NCBI RefSeq assembly: GCF_035083965.1
Contig: NC_089722.1
Span: forward strand, 25,793,081 to 25,857,080
Length of the DNA: 64,000 nucleotides
Direction of reading: 5' to 3'
Source of the DNA: Branchiostoma lanceolatum
Taxonomy: Eukaryota > Chordata > Leptocardii > Amphioxiformes > Branchiostomatidae
Shown: positions 51,001 through 62,566 of the stretch, piece by piece
How the letters are laid out: the number at the start of each line of letters is the position of its first letter
Position numbering within the stretch: the stretch's first letter is position 1
Notes under the pieces: generated by a model
Databases searched by the model: none
The model's input: only the letters and a program-made list of their open reading frames with translations
Told to the model about the DNA's origin: nothing
Made by a program: the position numbers and the translations under genes

Positions 51001-54000
51001 TAGACCCCTCAGTGTCATACCATACTCCTGTATATGTGCCCCCCTCCCCACAACTTACCCAGCTCTGTGTTAGGCAGCGTGTAGTCTATCGTAGACCCCT
51101 CAGTGTCACTACCATAATCCTGTGTAATGTCAAGCAGAGATGCATTCTCTTCCTCTTTCAGTCTAGCCAAGTCCTGGAAAAGGTATGCTATGTCTGGAAG
51201 AAAACAGTATACAACACCTTTAGCAACCTTGTAATTCAGATACTTACATATGAATGATATACAATGTTAGTAACATTCTGAACAAAACAGACCTGAAGAA
51301 TACGAGCAAACGGGATGGCACGGGCAAGATATACCTCAGATGTAAACAAAAACAGTTATTGCTTGTATTGACTTGAGTCTAAGAAACATTTATCTATGGA
51401 TCATCTATGGAACCATATGTACAGAGTTGTTCCTTACTTTGCTCGGTGTTGTTCTTCTTGAACACAATGTGGATCTCATCTCCATGGTTCAGTTCCCACT
51501 TCTGCCCCTTCCCAACCTTGGTGTTGTTGATCATGGTTCCATTTGTACTGTAGACATAAGGAAATTGATTTTTAAATAAGTGGTTTATTGTTATTTTGTA
51601 TCTATTCAATACAACAGTCTCCAATGTTTTATGTTAAGGCCACAGCAAGTAAATTTTATGGATGACATCCTCCGCAGACTCCAAAATTAATGAGATAGGG
51701 CGGAAAAAAACAAGGCGGGCCAAAAAAAACAAGATTCCTATATTTTCAAATTTTGAGATGTCTTGTTAAACAAGAATTGAGGCGACGAAATATGATATCA
51801 TGACCAACAGCTATATTCCTGTATTCAACCAAATAGATGTGTATACATCTCAATAGACTAACTACAACAAATGCAGAAAAGAGCTTGTTGTACCATCATC
51901 TGAAGCAACTACACTGGGAATTCGTATGCGATGAAACACCTTGTGTATACAGCTCAATTAACTAGACCCCCCCCCCCCATTATTTACATAATGTCCTTGC
52001 TAGAACAAATGCAGAAAATAGCTTGTTATTATACCATCATGGGCAGGAACTACACTTGGTATTCATATGCAATGAAACACCTTAGACTGTCAACATTAAA
52101 CTGTTCTTGAAGATGTGTATACAGCTCAATTAACTAGAACAAACGCAGAAAACAGCTTGTCATACCATCATGGGCAGGAACTACACTGGGTATTCATATG
52201 CAATGAAACACCTTAGACTGTCAACCTTTACGACATATCTGCCAATTTTTGGCATGTTGACCACCGTCGGAGGACAATGAAATTTCTTGTTTTTTATTTC
52301 GAAATCAGGCGAAAAATTAATGAGCGCGCTGATGTCATCCATAAAAATTACTTGCTGTGGCCTAAATACTTAACCTCATTGCTTAAACTTATTAGTAATT
52401 TCCTGCACAAATATGGGAGAAAAAATTATTGGTAGAGACATGCGTGGAAAACTAAAAATCTAAACACCTTTTTGTTTTGTTATAACATGAACAGATATAA
52501 ACAAAATGAAAACAAAAGTATTGTATGCCAAAAGATAGTTACTCAAGCAACTGGATAAAAGTCAATAAAACAGTTTTGAAACATTCAGACGTTTCAGACA
52601 GCCTCAGTGTCTAAAGGAAAGAACTGGACAACCAGCTTTTATACCAAAACTCTGAATTGATATTTTAAAAGTAATGTAATTTGTGAATAACACAACCCCA
52701 CCTTGTATCCTGTAGAAACACCTTCCCTGTGGTAGGTTCCCTGATCAGTGAACAGTGAGAGCTGGACACAAGCTTGTTCTCTGGAAAGGTCATATCACCA
52801 GCTGGAACAAATAGGGACAACCATGGCATATTAAATATCATACCTGAGGTGCACAGGAACAGTCATCAGACTATCAGAGCTGTCAACCCAGGACTGAGGT
52901 GTTCAAATGTTTTTTCCTAGAACTATTATAAGAGTAGAACTCATTGTTACCTGATGCAGTAGAGGTCCTCATTAAACAATGCCTGGAGTTACATGTACAT
53001 GCATCTGTGCAATGTTTAAGTGCCATGGCCATGGAATGGCTAATATAACCAGCTGCCTGTGAAGCTGGTGTATTATTCTGAAACGTGGGTGTATAGTATT
53101 CAAATGCAGATTCCTAGAATCCACAACTATATATCACAAATTGGTCAAAACCAGTTACTAGTAGCAAGGGATTTACCTCCTTGCTAGTAGAGGTACTCAG
53201 AAGCACACATGAAAACTAGGACAGGGATCCGGACTTAAAACCAACACTAAACTTCAAAGATTGAATTATATACCAATACTAGTATGTAAACTGTATATAT
53301 AAAAAACAAAGACGTTCTCCCTTTCAATCAATACATGTGTAGGAAAATCACAGAGTGTATGAAATATGCAGGTATTGACAGGGTCAGGTATAATCTTTAT
53401 GCAATAGGTGTAGCAAAAGGTTGCTCTCAAATCCTTGCATCATCATGAAATATTGAAATCTAATAAAAGTCAGGTAAAATGGCTTTACATGGTTAAAAGC
53501 TCTTTCAATCTATCATTTCTGACATTTCTGGGTTACCTTCAGGGCGTAGATGAATAGGGATGACTACAGGATGAAAGATAGGAAATACATTATCTCTTTT
53601 AAAATTCACCAAAAAGACTTTGTGTCTGTTTCCAAGCACAGCATATTTTCACTAATTGTGTGCAACACAAAAAAAATCTAAAAACATCGGTATCAGTTGT
53701 TAGAATATCAAAGAAATCTAAAATGCATTCACTGTGTGATGATTTCGTGCTAGAGCAGTCAACACGAAATACCGCCAACATAAAACCACTGTGAATATTT
53801 GAAGATTTACAGTACTCTGAATACGGAGCAGCAGTTGTCTCTAGGATACTGACTAAATCGCGCTCCTGGTGGCCGGCCTGACGGTTACCGCCCCCTAGTC
53901 ATTAACCCCAGCCAGCGAGAGATTGTGTAACCACAGGCTAGCTAAAGTCTGACGCATCTAGATTTTTCTGCACAGTTAATTCAAGAATTTGCAGTATCTT

Positions 54001-55033
54001 TGTACCTTTGTTAGTTTGTAATTATGCAGAGTTTGATTTCACAATTAAAACAACAGTGAGAACACAATACAAATGCTATCACCTGGTTGCAAGTGTGATG
54101 GATTTATTGTAAAAAATTGCAAAAAAATGCACTTACAAATAGTGTAAATATTTCAACATAAACAGGGAAAAATATAAGATCTTGAGTTCATGAAAGAAAA
54201 AAATTCTTAGTTACTGAGTACATTATGTTGATTTTAGCATACTTCATCTTGTTATACACGTTTTCTTGATTTGTTAGTAAACAAACATTGTAAACAGTAA
54301 CTCTATAACTGATACCCTAATTGCTTCTTCACTCTAATCTATGCAAATGACTGTCGAGCAATTAAGGATTTCAATTCAGATACGGCTCAGGCCCACTTAA
54401 ATAGATGTAATTATGTAGAATGTGTTTTTATTTGTGTTTTTATTTATCTCCTGTTGTAATCACCTTCATGAATAGGGTTGGAAAAAATATACTTTTTGTT
54501 AACATTTTTTCTTCTTCTCTATGTCATCAACACTTCAACCTGCTCAGTAAAATCCTAACATTTTCTGTAATGTCATCATGGTTTATTTCAGTTTCGCAGC
54601 TCGCATAAATTCTTTATGCCTATCAATAGCATATCACAGACGTTTAACTTCACTTGGCCTTCCCGCTTCCCTGAAAAAATCCCCAGGTCGCAAATGATTG
54701 ATGAACCGAAACAAGCCATGAATGTTAATGCCTCACACCCATTTGAGAGCATTTATTCTCAAACGCCTGATGACTACTGATGCAGGGACGGCCAAACAGG
54801 AAAAAGGTGGAGTTAATTTCTTTGCTCCCAAAGTCAAACACTTCCCAATCAAGGATCTAAACCAACGAGAGCGGCTAAGAAAAATATTTTGAGACCGAAA
54901 AATGCGGAAGAAATTGGATACCTCTCCTTCCAATGGTGAATCTGTCCTTGTTGATGGATACTGGCGGCGAGTCCACATCAGTAGTGCTCACAAGCTGTGC
55001 CCAAGGCTCTCTCCCTTCTGCTTCAGCCGACAT
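45029..55033 (-). CDS. CHFR: E3 ubiquitin ligase CHFR (FHA-RING-PBZ)
   Basis: Eighteen exons on the minus strand: 55033-54922, 52801-52702, 51547-51438, 51193-51059, 50399-50341, 50195-50075, 49967-49793, 49186-49042, 48707-48471, 48235-48154, 47950-47567, 47197-47051, 46730-46647, 46429-46359, 46148-46061, 45752-45627, 45281-45206 and 45068-45029. All phases agree, giving 763 residues (human 664). An FHA domain (about 15-107) has FTIGRR, SSSH and TNGT phosphopeptide-binding motifs. A C3HC4 RING lies at 259-297 (CGVC, CMHSFC, CPSC). A cysteine-rich region (410-703) follows, and a C-terminal PBZ zinc finger (CYWGRNC with H749 and H755). In vertebrates CHFR delays mitotic entry under microtubule stress, ubiquitinates Aurora A and PLK1, and binds poly(ADP-ribose) through PBZ. 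The extra length is mainly a 128-residue exon holding a 40-residue internal repeat around YDPR. One intron carries an exon-derived minisatellite. Confidence 0.96.
48804..48930. repeat. Dispersed GTTCACGG-type repeat, second copy
   Basis: It starts TACTGTAAATGCAGAAATG, then TGCGGTCGTTTTATGTTCACGG, a CCGCTTCACCG centre, the inverse CCGTGAACTTAAAACTACCG, and GTCCAATACTG with GTGACTATAGC. It matches the block at 14964-15124 in order and wording. It lies in a CHFR intron. Confidence 0.6.
50536..51122. repeat. 95-bp minisatellite derived from a CHFR exon and donor site
   Basis: Six units start (word CACCCATCTC or its variant) at 50581, 50674, 50770, 50865, 50961 and 51056, spaced 93 to 96 bases. 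Alternate units are more alike, giving a 191-bp higher-order period. Read on the minus strand each unit holds the end of CHFR exon 4 (YGSDTEGSTIDY to LPNTE), a GTGAGT-type donor and about 30 bases of intron ending in a CACAG or CACAGACACAG acceptor-like word. Only the unit at 51056 is attached to the full exon (51193-51059). Confidence 0.9.
51638..52362. mobile_element. PIF/Harbinger-like miniature transposon (copy B)
   Basis: Ends are GGCCACAGCAAGTAAATTTT and the inverse AAAATTACTTGCTGTGGCC, each followed inward by the ATGGATGACATC block. TAA flanks both ends (51635-51637 and 52363-52365). It is the same family as 2499-3050 in the opposite orientation. The middle holds three tandem copies of an approximately 130-base unit (AGCTCAATTAACTAGA, ACCATCATGGGCAG, GCAATGAAACACCTTAG) where copy A has fewer. 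It lies in a CHFR intron. Confidence 0.85.
53855..53942. repeat. Dispersed repeat, ATCGCGCT block (copy 1)
   Basis: The words AAATCGCGCT, GGTTACCGCCCC, GTCATTAACC and GCGAGAGATTGTGTAA occur in the same order and spacing at 57141-57227. This is a non-coding interspersed repeat in CHFR intron 1; its type is unknown. Confidence 0.6.
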
Positions 55034-57329
55034 TTTGCGAAAACGTGTGGAAAAACGAAGAAGAAACGTTGGAGAAATGTAGGTAATGTTGTCTCTCCCT
55101 CCTTTTGTCAGCTGGAGAGGTCAGGGGTCAATGACGAAAGCATGCAAACAGAACAGACAACGCAGTCATTTTTATACATTTTCCGAACCAATAATAATTC
55201 CATGAATCAAATACATAAGCAATACAATGTGCAGTTATAGCATAGGTGGTAATCGTTACAATTTTTTGATCAACAAATGATATACACGTTGCTGCAATCA
55301 GTGAAATGTAACATTTGTTGCGTTATGATGCGTTGAAACGCGGGCAAGCCTAAGCAAGTCAGCTGACCTCGAGTAACCTTGAAATAATGCCATGCAATGG
55401 CGTCATCTTGCGACAAAAAGTAGAATTGCAATTGGATCAGGTAAAGGTATGAAAGGGAAAACAGTCATATTCAACTGAGGAGAAGGATGATGGCTTGTCA
55501 AGTAACTAAAGAGAAGTGCCATGAGGCTTTGCTATGGGTGAGTGTCATCCTGTTTAGTTCCAGGTTATACCAGTAACCTTCACCGGTAGAGTCTGGAGCT
55601 AAAACAGGAAGACATTCAGGCCAGCTTTGCTACGTATAACGGGTTTTCAGCCAAGCCACAGGTCATCCCAACTCTTCTCGATAAGTGTCTTATTTTAGAA
55701 ACAAACAAATATCAATACTAGCGCTGACCGTATCCGATAGCTAGGCCACTAGAAATTTCAATAAGGTCCCACCTGGATGACGACATCTTGCTAAAGTTTT
55801 TTCAAAAACCATTCAGTTGCTTGAATATCTTGCTAAAGGCTATTGTACTTTGTACGCTCAATGAGGTTCGTTTTAACATATCCCCATGGTACGCCCTAAG
55901 TTAGGAAGTGCAGATAGATGTAATGTAACATCTTTCTTTACCTTTATTAGAGTTATAAATCATTTCACGTTCTACTGGGTCAATGACGTAGTAGAATATT
56001 CAGTGGACGTAAGGACCGATGACCACTTTTCACACACCCTACTCACGATTCGGCCTAGACCTGATCTCCTTGGAGATAAAGGAAGGCAAAATCGTAACGT
56101 TTCTCAAGCTTTTTGAATCGTTACAATTTTTTCTTTCTACATTGCCGCGGAGATTAGTCTAGATCCACACCACCCACATGATTATGCATATGACGACAGC
56201 GTTTTATAACAGATGACCTCTGGATTAATGCACAAAACCCTCTGTGCCAGAACGCAAATAAATGTATACACCTTCAAAGACAACGCAAGCAACGAGCTTA
56301 GGTACGAAATTTCACATTGTAATCCTTACCAAGCACATTTCAGCAAGGACAGACTTCGATTCGATGAAAGTAAAAGCAACAAGAGGTCAATAAACCCATA
56401 CTTTCGCCAAAATGCAAATCTTCACGTTGTTCAATGCTGCTGTTGGTGGTGAGAGGTCGTTTAGACAACACAAAGGTCCAAGTAAAGGTCCAAGTGAAAC
56501 TCCTGTTTCCACAATATAATGTCCTTGGTCTGCCTTTGCCCCTTGGTGTTTTGACCACTGTTGGGCCCCTGGGGACAGGCCCTGGCAGGAGCTGAAATGT
56601 TTGCCCCAGTGTGTCAGCTTTTAGCTGTCAGCTGCATTTTCGTTTGATTTACTTACCTTGCAAATGCACCAATAATGGAATCCACATTATTTAGAACTAT
56701 GAAATTGATAGTATTTTCTTATCAATCATGCAATTATATCTTCATTTGCATAATCGATATCTATCGATATACCTCTCTTTCTTACATATGCCACATGTTT
56801 GATCATGATAGTCCTATCATGGAATACAGCGGATTTCTAAACTATTAATCATTCAAATAATATCCAAATGCTAATTACGAAAATTGGATTCTGATTTGCA
56901 TAATCAGCATATGATTATCCGTGCTTGAGTTATTCTTTTTCAAACTCTAAAAACAAAATCGGCCCCTGCAATTAAAAAGGTCAAAACCTACACGACTAAA
57001 AATCTCCTTCCAAAGAGCTATCTACTAGTCATAAATCATGACCATAGCTTGTTCAGAACACGAGATATCAAAACAGGAAGTTCCGCAGCCGTACCTTAGA
57101 AGTTGCTAGGGGGCCCAAAATCTATTCATTTTGAGGTCATAAATCGCGCTTCTAGCGACTAGCTCGACTGTTACCACCCACTCCGGGGAGGGGGTCATTA
57201 ACCTCCGCCATCGAGAGATTGTGTAAACACAATCAAGACCTACCTACATACCGAATATGAAGACAATCCACCCAGGCATTCTCGAGTTATCGTGTTCACA
57301 GACAGACAGACAGAAAGACTGACAGATAG

Positions 57330-57361
<32 letters not shown>

Positions 57362-57732
57362 ACGCTCCCCAAAACATAACCTTTTTGGCAAAGGTGAGAA
57401 ATTAATGATTGGGTGGACAGTAGCTTCAAATCTAAAGGCCACGCGGCAAAACAAGTGGTGACACATGTCCGGTGTGGCTGTGGGTGTTTTATACACATGT
57501 ATATCTAATAATGTCCGAGGCCCGTGGATTGTGGTATAATTGTCTGGTGTGGACTTTCTTTGGTACAGATACCGCGCAAATACCGCACTCGGGGCGGAGC
57601 CAGTCTGCAAGTGTTGGAGTGTGTCTTTCTAGTGGCGGCGCCTGAGGATCGAGAGAAATTCTGTTGGATTGAAGTGCAGTGTAGAGAGTTACGTTTTCTG
57701 GTAGAAGCATTGCCAGTGGTGACTCGGAGACT
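55034..57732. other. Intergenic region between CHFR and the LRR receptor
   Basis: The right edge of CHFR exon 1 marks its promoter side, with no TATA box seen. No supported gene lies in this stretch; the open frames of 70-110 codons show no family features. A dispersed repeat with a CA microsatellite occupies 57141-57361. GC content rises near 57560-57730, the probable promoter and leader of the LRR gene. Confidence 0.5.
57141..57361. repeat. Dispersed repeat (copy 2) ending in GACA/CA microsatellite
   Basis: The first part repeats the ATCGCGCT block seen at 53855. It continues through CCACCCAGGCATTCTCGAGT and ATCGTGTTCACAGACAGACAGACAG to a CA run (57331-57355). The boundary on the left is unclear. 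Confidence 0.6.
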
Positions 57733-57865
57733 GTAATAAGTATATTGTCATTCTAGCCGTAGAGTGGACGGTTCAAGTTGGCCGTAGTGTTGCTTGTGCG
57801 TCTGCTAGTGCTGTTTATAGAGACCGGGTACTAGCAACACTGTCAGAAGGTGATTGCCGTGTAGG
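57733..57865 (+). pseudogene. Degenerate duplicate of the LRR receptor 5' end
   Basis: This block resembles 57913-58040 base by base with a shift of 179-180. It covers the end of the leader, the signal-peptide codons and the CAACACTGTCAGA stretch. The position of the start ATG (57933) is CTA here (57753-57755), and small shifts break the frame, so it cannot encode the signal peptide. It lies in the predicted leader or promoter of the intact gene. Confidence 0.7.
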
Positions 57866-57932
57866 GCAGACTTTAGCTTTCTTATAGACTGAGCAACAGT
57901 TCCTATAAGATTGTAATACATTTATTGTCGTT

Positions 57933-60715
57933 ATGGCTATAAGGTGGACAGTTAGAATATGTATAGCGTTTGTTGTAGGTCTGTTAGTGCCGTGTGTAGA
58001 GGCAGGGAACTGGCAACACTGTCAGAGGGTAGTACCGCTGTTGAGATGTAGTGTCGGGGACAGTCGCACTGACGGGGCAGAGTACCGATATGACATAGCT
58101 CGGTACACGTGGGACAGACGCCTGTACCCCACCGGCGACTACAACGTTCATTTTGCCACAGTCAACCTGCCTGATTTCCCGAGCACCGTGTCCTGCTACA
58201 ACTGCACGCGTGAGATTTTGCGTTCCCGGGGTTCTCATCTAGTACCGTACAAAGCAATTTTGATAGTCGATCATAACGTGGGCACCCTGACAGCTAGCGA
58301 TACCGACGCTGTTTCAAAGATACCATGCGTTGGAGGGTGTGCACTATGGTTTGTGAATTGTAACACAACGATCATAGAAGTAGGAGCGCTTGCTAAGCTA
58401 CCACATGTGAAGACACTGGTTATCTGGCAGAGCAACCTCCGCACTCTCCGAAACGGCACGTTTGAAGGGATGGAGAGCCTGGAAGAAATGGCGCTGCTGA
58501 GTAACAACATAACAAGTCTGGAGGTAAGATTTCATGTTTACAATATTGCGGTTAAAATTGTTTACAATTATAGGACGGCAGGCGAGGAAAAAGCCCAGCC
58601 CTGCGTACGTCGGAAACTTGATTGGAATCAGTAGTAATGTAGACTGAGATACATTTAACTAATGGTTGGGTGGGCGGGCAAATGATGGTTGAATGAGAAA
58701 TAATATTATAAATGACGTAGATGGTTTGACTGGCAATTACTAAAATTCTTTGCCAAATATTGACGCGGTCACTTGCGTGATAGTTTACAATACAGACCTA
58801 CCCTCATGAGAGAAAACATACAGTTTTATCTTTATGTACCATTACATAGGTATATCAGTTCAATGTAAACTGCCAGGCGATTTATTCTACGATTGACATC
58901 ATTGCCACACCTTGACCAAATAATCCACTGCCATTTCTGTAGCTGTCAATAATACCGACACGATTTCAAGTATATTGTCATCGACTTGTTCACCTGTTAT
59001 AACAAAATACCGATTCTACTCTTCAGGCTGGTGTTTTTGACCGGTTACCTAAGCTGCGAAAACTTCATCTGATCGACAACCAAATCCTGACGATGGCACC
59101 GGACACGCTGTGCGGACTACGGCTCGAATTGCTGGACGTAAGTGCAAATCATCTCACTGACATATCGGACGGGTTACTACAGGGTACACGGTCCCTACAC
59201 CATCTCCATGTCGTTGGGAACAAGCTTCAGTCAATCAGTGTGTCCATGTTTGCCGAGCTTGACCAACTGTGGGTTTTGTCCCTTCAGTATAATGAAATCT
59301 CGAGCATTGCAGAAGGCGCGTTCCGCTCAAACGCACAACTGAGGAAGATAAACCTAGAGGGAAACAAGCTGAACTTTCTGTCAGGACATTGGTTCAACTC
59401 GGCGCCAAAGGGAATGACTGTGAATGTGGAGGGGAATGCTGTCGCCGCTGTGCATTCAAAGAGTCGGATGCTGGGCACGAATATCTTCTTGTTGAACAAC
59501 CCTCTGCGCTGTACGTGTGCGAATAGATGGCTATATGAACACCTGTGGGCGCGTCAGAATTACGGAGGAATGACGATGGCGCGACGTCACTCATCATCAT
59601 TGCGGCGGTGGATGATTTCCGTACCACCACAGTGTCCCGCGTCATCTCTGATGGAAGTGCCTCCCAAGCCGGTTGATACCGGTGCGCTACGTTGCCCGAT
59701 GCCATTTGTCGAACTCCTGAACGTAAGACAAAGTCACGAGCCACGATATTACGAAGCCTTTGGTAGCGTGTATTGGGAAGAGTTGCCCCTGGTGTCCTGG
59801 ACTTTACCTAACGCTTCACAACACTCGATGAACTTGACATACAACACAAACACAACGACACACGCTACCCTGGCAATAGGAAACCTAACGGTGAGAATGG
59901 TAACCTACATACAAGCTGAGGGCTGGGTGAAATGTAATGGTTTAGAAAATAAGACGGAGGAGTGTTCTAACTACATGGGAAAGTCCACGTTCACTCTATG
60001 GTTCCGCAGTGCCAGGGGCTCTCATTTCTGGAACTTAAGTTGTTCAGCTATCTCCGAAGTCGGTTCCTACACTGCACACTTTGAGTGGAGGAACAACACA
60101 CATTTCTCAAAGCCTAACAGTACACTACACCCTTCGACAGAACCAACAACACTCCGGCCCATATTAGTCTTACTTCAAGGCGTCGACAGAAATCTTTCCG
60201 AGTCTGTCTGGCCGATCGCAGTGGTAACGTTGGCAACGATATTAATGATTCTCACGAGGATGATATGGGAGCATAACGCGGGCATAAAATGGGCAAAATC
60301 AAACGTCCAAGGGAACAATATAACCCCACAAGGCGCCGCACGCTTATCGCCTGAGCCGAACGAGAACAGACCGGCTTCAGTAGAAAACGGCAGCGCAAAT
60401 GATGACCCAGATGATATGATTGTCCCGTATGCCATAGCGTATGATATCGAAGATGACGACATAACCCCGTACGCGGAAGGACACCTCCGCGATCTCGACG
60501 AGTCAGACGCTTCGGACTCTTCAGAAATTCGTCCCTACGGGGTGAGCAAGCTGTGTGACAAATATGTCGCCAGCAGTGACCACAAGAAAACCGCGAACGA
60601 AAACCTCTCCGTTGAGAGCGCGTCTGTGGAGGACCCAGCTTCTACACTGTATGGACAAGAAGGTGCTAAAGCAAGCGTCTTTCAGTCAACATCAGTCTAC
60701 CAGGAGCATAAATGA
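57933..60715 (+). CDS. LRR transmembrane receptor with tyrosine-motif tail
   Basis: Two exons, 57933-58523 and 59027-60715, join in phase 0 to 759 residues. A signal peptide (IAFVVGLLVPCVEA) starts the protein. A cysteine-containing N-terminal region of about 120 residues follows, then about eight leucine-rich repeats (LKTLVIWQSNL-type to LRKINLEGNKLNFL) and an LRR C-cap (NNPLRCTCANRWLYEHLW). A membrane-proximal domain of about 200 residues is rich in N-glycosylation sequons and cysteines. One membrane span lies at about residues 591-612 (VWPIAVVTLATILMILTRMIW). The tail of about 147 residues is acidic and carries IVPYA (Y665), ITPYA (Y679), IRPYG (Y701) and TLYG (Y739). A surface receptor with possible phosphotyrosine signalling is inferred; ligand and family name are unknown. 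The poly-A signal AATAAA is at 60996-61001. Confidence 0.85.
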
Positions 60716-60995
60716 TCGCCACTCAGATTGATACCGCAGCGAGGCTCCTGCGCGGTCAGACCTCGACGAGGATAATTAATTCTCAGGCAGAGCCAACTGC
60801 AATTTATATTATCAAACAATACTGGTTAGCTTTTAAATGTTCTGATTGCTTTAGCATTCGTTTAAGGTTGCCATACTGTAAAGCTCAGGCGTATTGTTTA
60901 AATGTATACAATTCTGTACATAATGATTAACGTTATACTACTGTATACGTTATTTTGTTGGTGATGTAATTGTTGTAGGGTCAATAGAGAATTCC

Positions 60996-61001
60996 AATAA
61001 A
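60996..61001 (+). terminator. Poly-A signal of the LRR receptor gene
   Basis: Canonical AATAAA 281 bases after the stop codon, followed within 25 bases by a T/G-rich stretch (GTGTTCTTGTTT region). Confidence 0.6.
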
Positions 61002-61044
61002 TTGTAGAAACGTGCATGGTGTTCTTGTTTATCAACTACTTTCT

Positions 61045-61046
<2 letters not shown>

Positions 61047-61115
<69 letters not shown>
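61047..61115. repeat. GA microsatellite
   Basis: About 34 uninterrupted GA dinucleotides. The apparent Leu-Ser coding frame on the other strand is an artefact of this repeat. Confidence 0.97.
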
Positions 61116-61117
<2 letters not shown>

Positions 61118-61165
61118 GACAAAGCACGGACAGTACAACCTAACATTGGCATTTGACCACTAGAA

Positions 61166-62490
61166 CGTGTGAAACAGCGGTTTGTAGGGTTGCTATTTCC
61201 ATAGAAATCACACACGAGCTGTATCCATAATTATATGCAATGTCCTTTATTCTGTGTTAATATGTCTATGAAAGAGTCTGACAGGTATGCCCCAGATGCC
61301 TGAGCTTCAGATTACGCATTCCAGTCGAACACAATTTGTGAACGTTTTTAGCATCCCTCTTGCCCATATGACTTGTGCGAGCATGCATGCAAACACGCAA
61401 AGCACCACCTATGAAAACATGTTTTTCTTTGTCAGAGTGAGTAACATAGTAGTATAGTTGACAAACACGTGTACAGAGCATCAGGCTAGTTCGTCAGTGC
61501 AGTACGGTGATCTCGCCGCCATGGGGCGCTGATGCACGCTACAGCAGAAATAATGTGGTGTCTCAAGTGTCTCCGGAACGTAAGCAAGAACTTGCGTTTA
61601 CGGTCGTGTTCGTGTATTTAAGGTCAATATCTCGTATATAGGTTCATTTATCTAGTTGTGTCCAAAGACATATCTTATGCAACGGCTGTTACTCCGATGC
61701 AACGTTTACCAAATTTGCAAAGAGAACAAAAGAGATTCGGCAGTTATGATAGGTGTAAATAGCAGGCTAAGTAATTGCCGTATACGCATTACGTTTCCGG
61801 CGATGTGCTGACCAGTGTGTCATGGTTTGGAACGCTTGGGAGCGATGATCAACATAAATAAATGTGAGAAAACTACTTAAGGTTTGCGAAACGGTGGTTC
61901 CATAGGAAGCATACCGATGAAAACACACAAGCTGTCTTCATGATTATGGACAATGTCCTTTATTCTGTGTTGATATGTCTATGAAAGATTCCGATGATGT
62001 GTGCTAATAGATATCTGTACTTCAGATTACGCACCTCATGCAGGGTCTGGGTTTGTCTGAAAATCTAAGCATACAGGCCCGCTGTAGATAAAACGAAACT
62101 ATATTGTTTGTAAGGTTCAGGAAAACAGATAGAACCAAAGATTACTTGCTTTCATCATAAAATACCAGATCATGTAACACACAACACAGACATATAATTT
62201 GTGAACGTTTTAGTATTCCCTTTGCCAATATGAATTATGGCTGCATGCATACATACAATTGCGCAACATCTGAAAACATGATGTCCTTGTCAGAGTGAAT
62301 AATATGATAGCACAGTTGATAGAAACGGGTACAGAACATTGGACTAGTTCATCAGTGCAGTATTGTGATCTCGCCGCCGTGGGGCGCTGATGCACGCTCC
62401 ATCAGAAATGACGTGTTGTCTCATAGTTTGGAACGTTTGGGAGCGATGAACATGTCACATGTATAAATGTGATAAAACTTTTTTAGGTTT
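61166..62490. repeat. Diverged tandem duplication (two blocks)
   Basis: Block 1 (about 61166-61885) and block 2 (about 61890-62490) share, in order, CAATGTCCTTTATTCTGTGTT, ATATGTCTATGAAAGA, CAGATTACGCA, TTTGTGAACGTTTT, GCATGCA, GAAAACATG, CAGTGCAGTA, GATCTCGCCGCC, GGGGCGCTGATGCACGCT and GGAACG(T/C)TTGGGAGCGATGA. Block 1 has about 260 extra bases between GTCTC and the last shared word (61565-61825). Each block begins with a TTTATT, an AATAAA on the minus strand, so both could end transcripts of the MIF-like gene. Confidence 0.8.
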
Positions 62491-62566
62491 AAGAAGTGAC
62501 TTAATCGTCTGGCTAGTGATTCTTGTGATACAGGCGTGTACAGATCCTTTCAAAGCCCAGACGGTC

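Larger units (their letters stand above)
60716..62566. other. Intergenic DNA and MIF-like gene 3' region
   Basis: It contains the LRR receptor's 3' untranslated region (to about 61020), a GA microsatellite, and a diverged tandem duplication that ends about 80 bases from the MIF-like stop codon. No further gene is seen. Confidence 0.5.

Noticed and set aside
50628-51257. Three overlapping repetitive frames with PPPHNSPISVLGS
   Set aside because: They are the antisense reading of the CHFR exon-derived minisatellite.
54902-55240. 112-codon plus-strand frame
   Set aside because: It is antisense to CHFR exon 1 and continues into non-coding DNA.
60950-61138. Frame with a long Leu-Ser repeat
   Set aside because: It is an artefact of the GA microsatellite.
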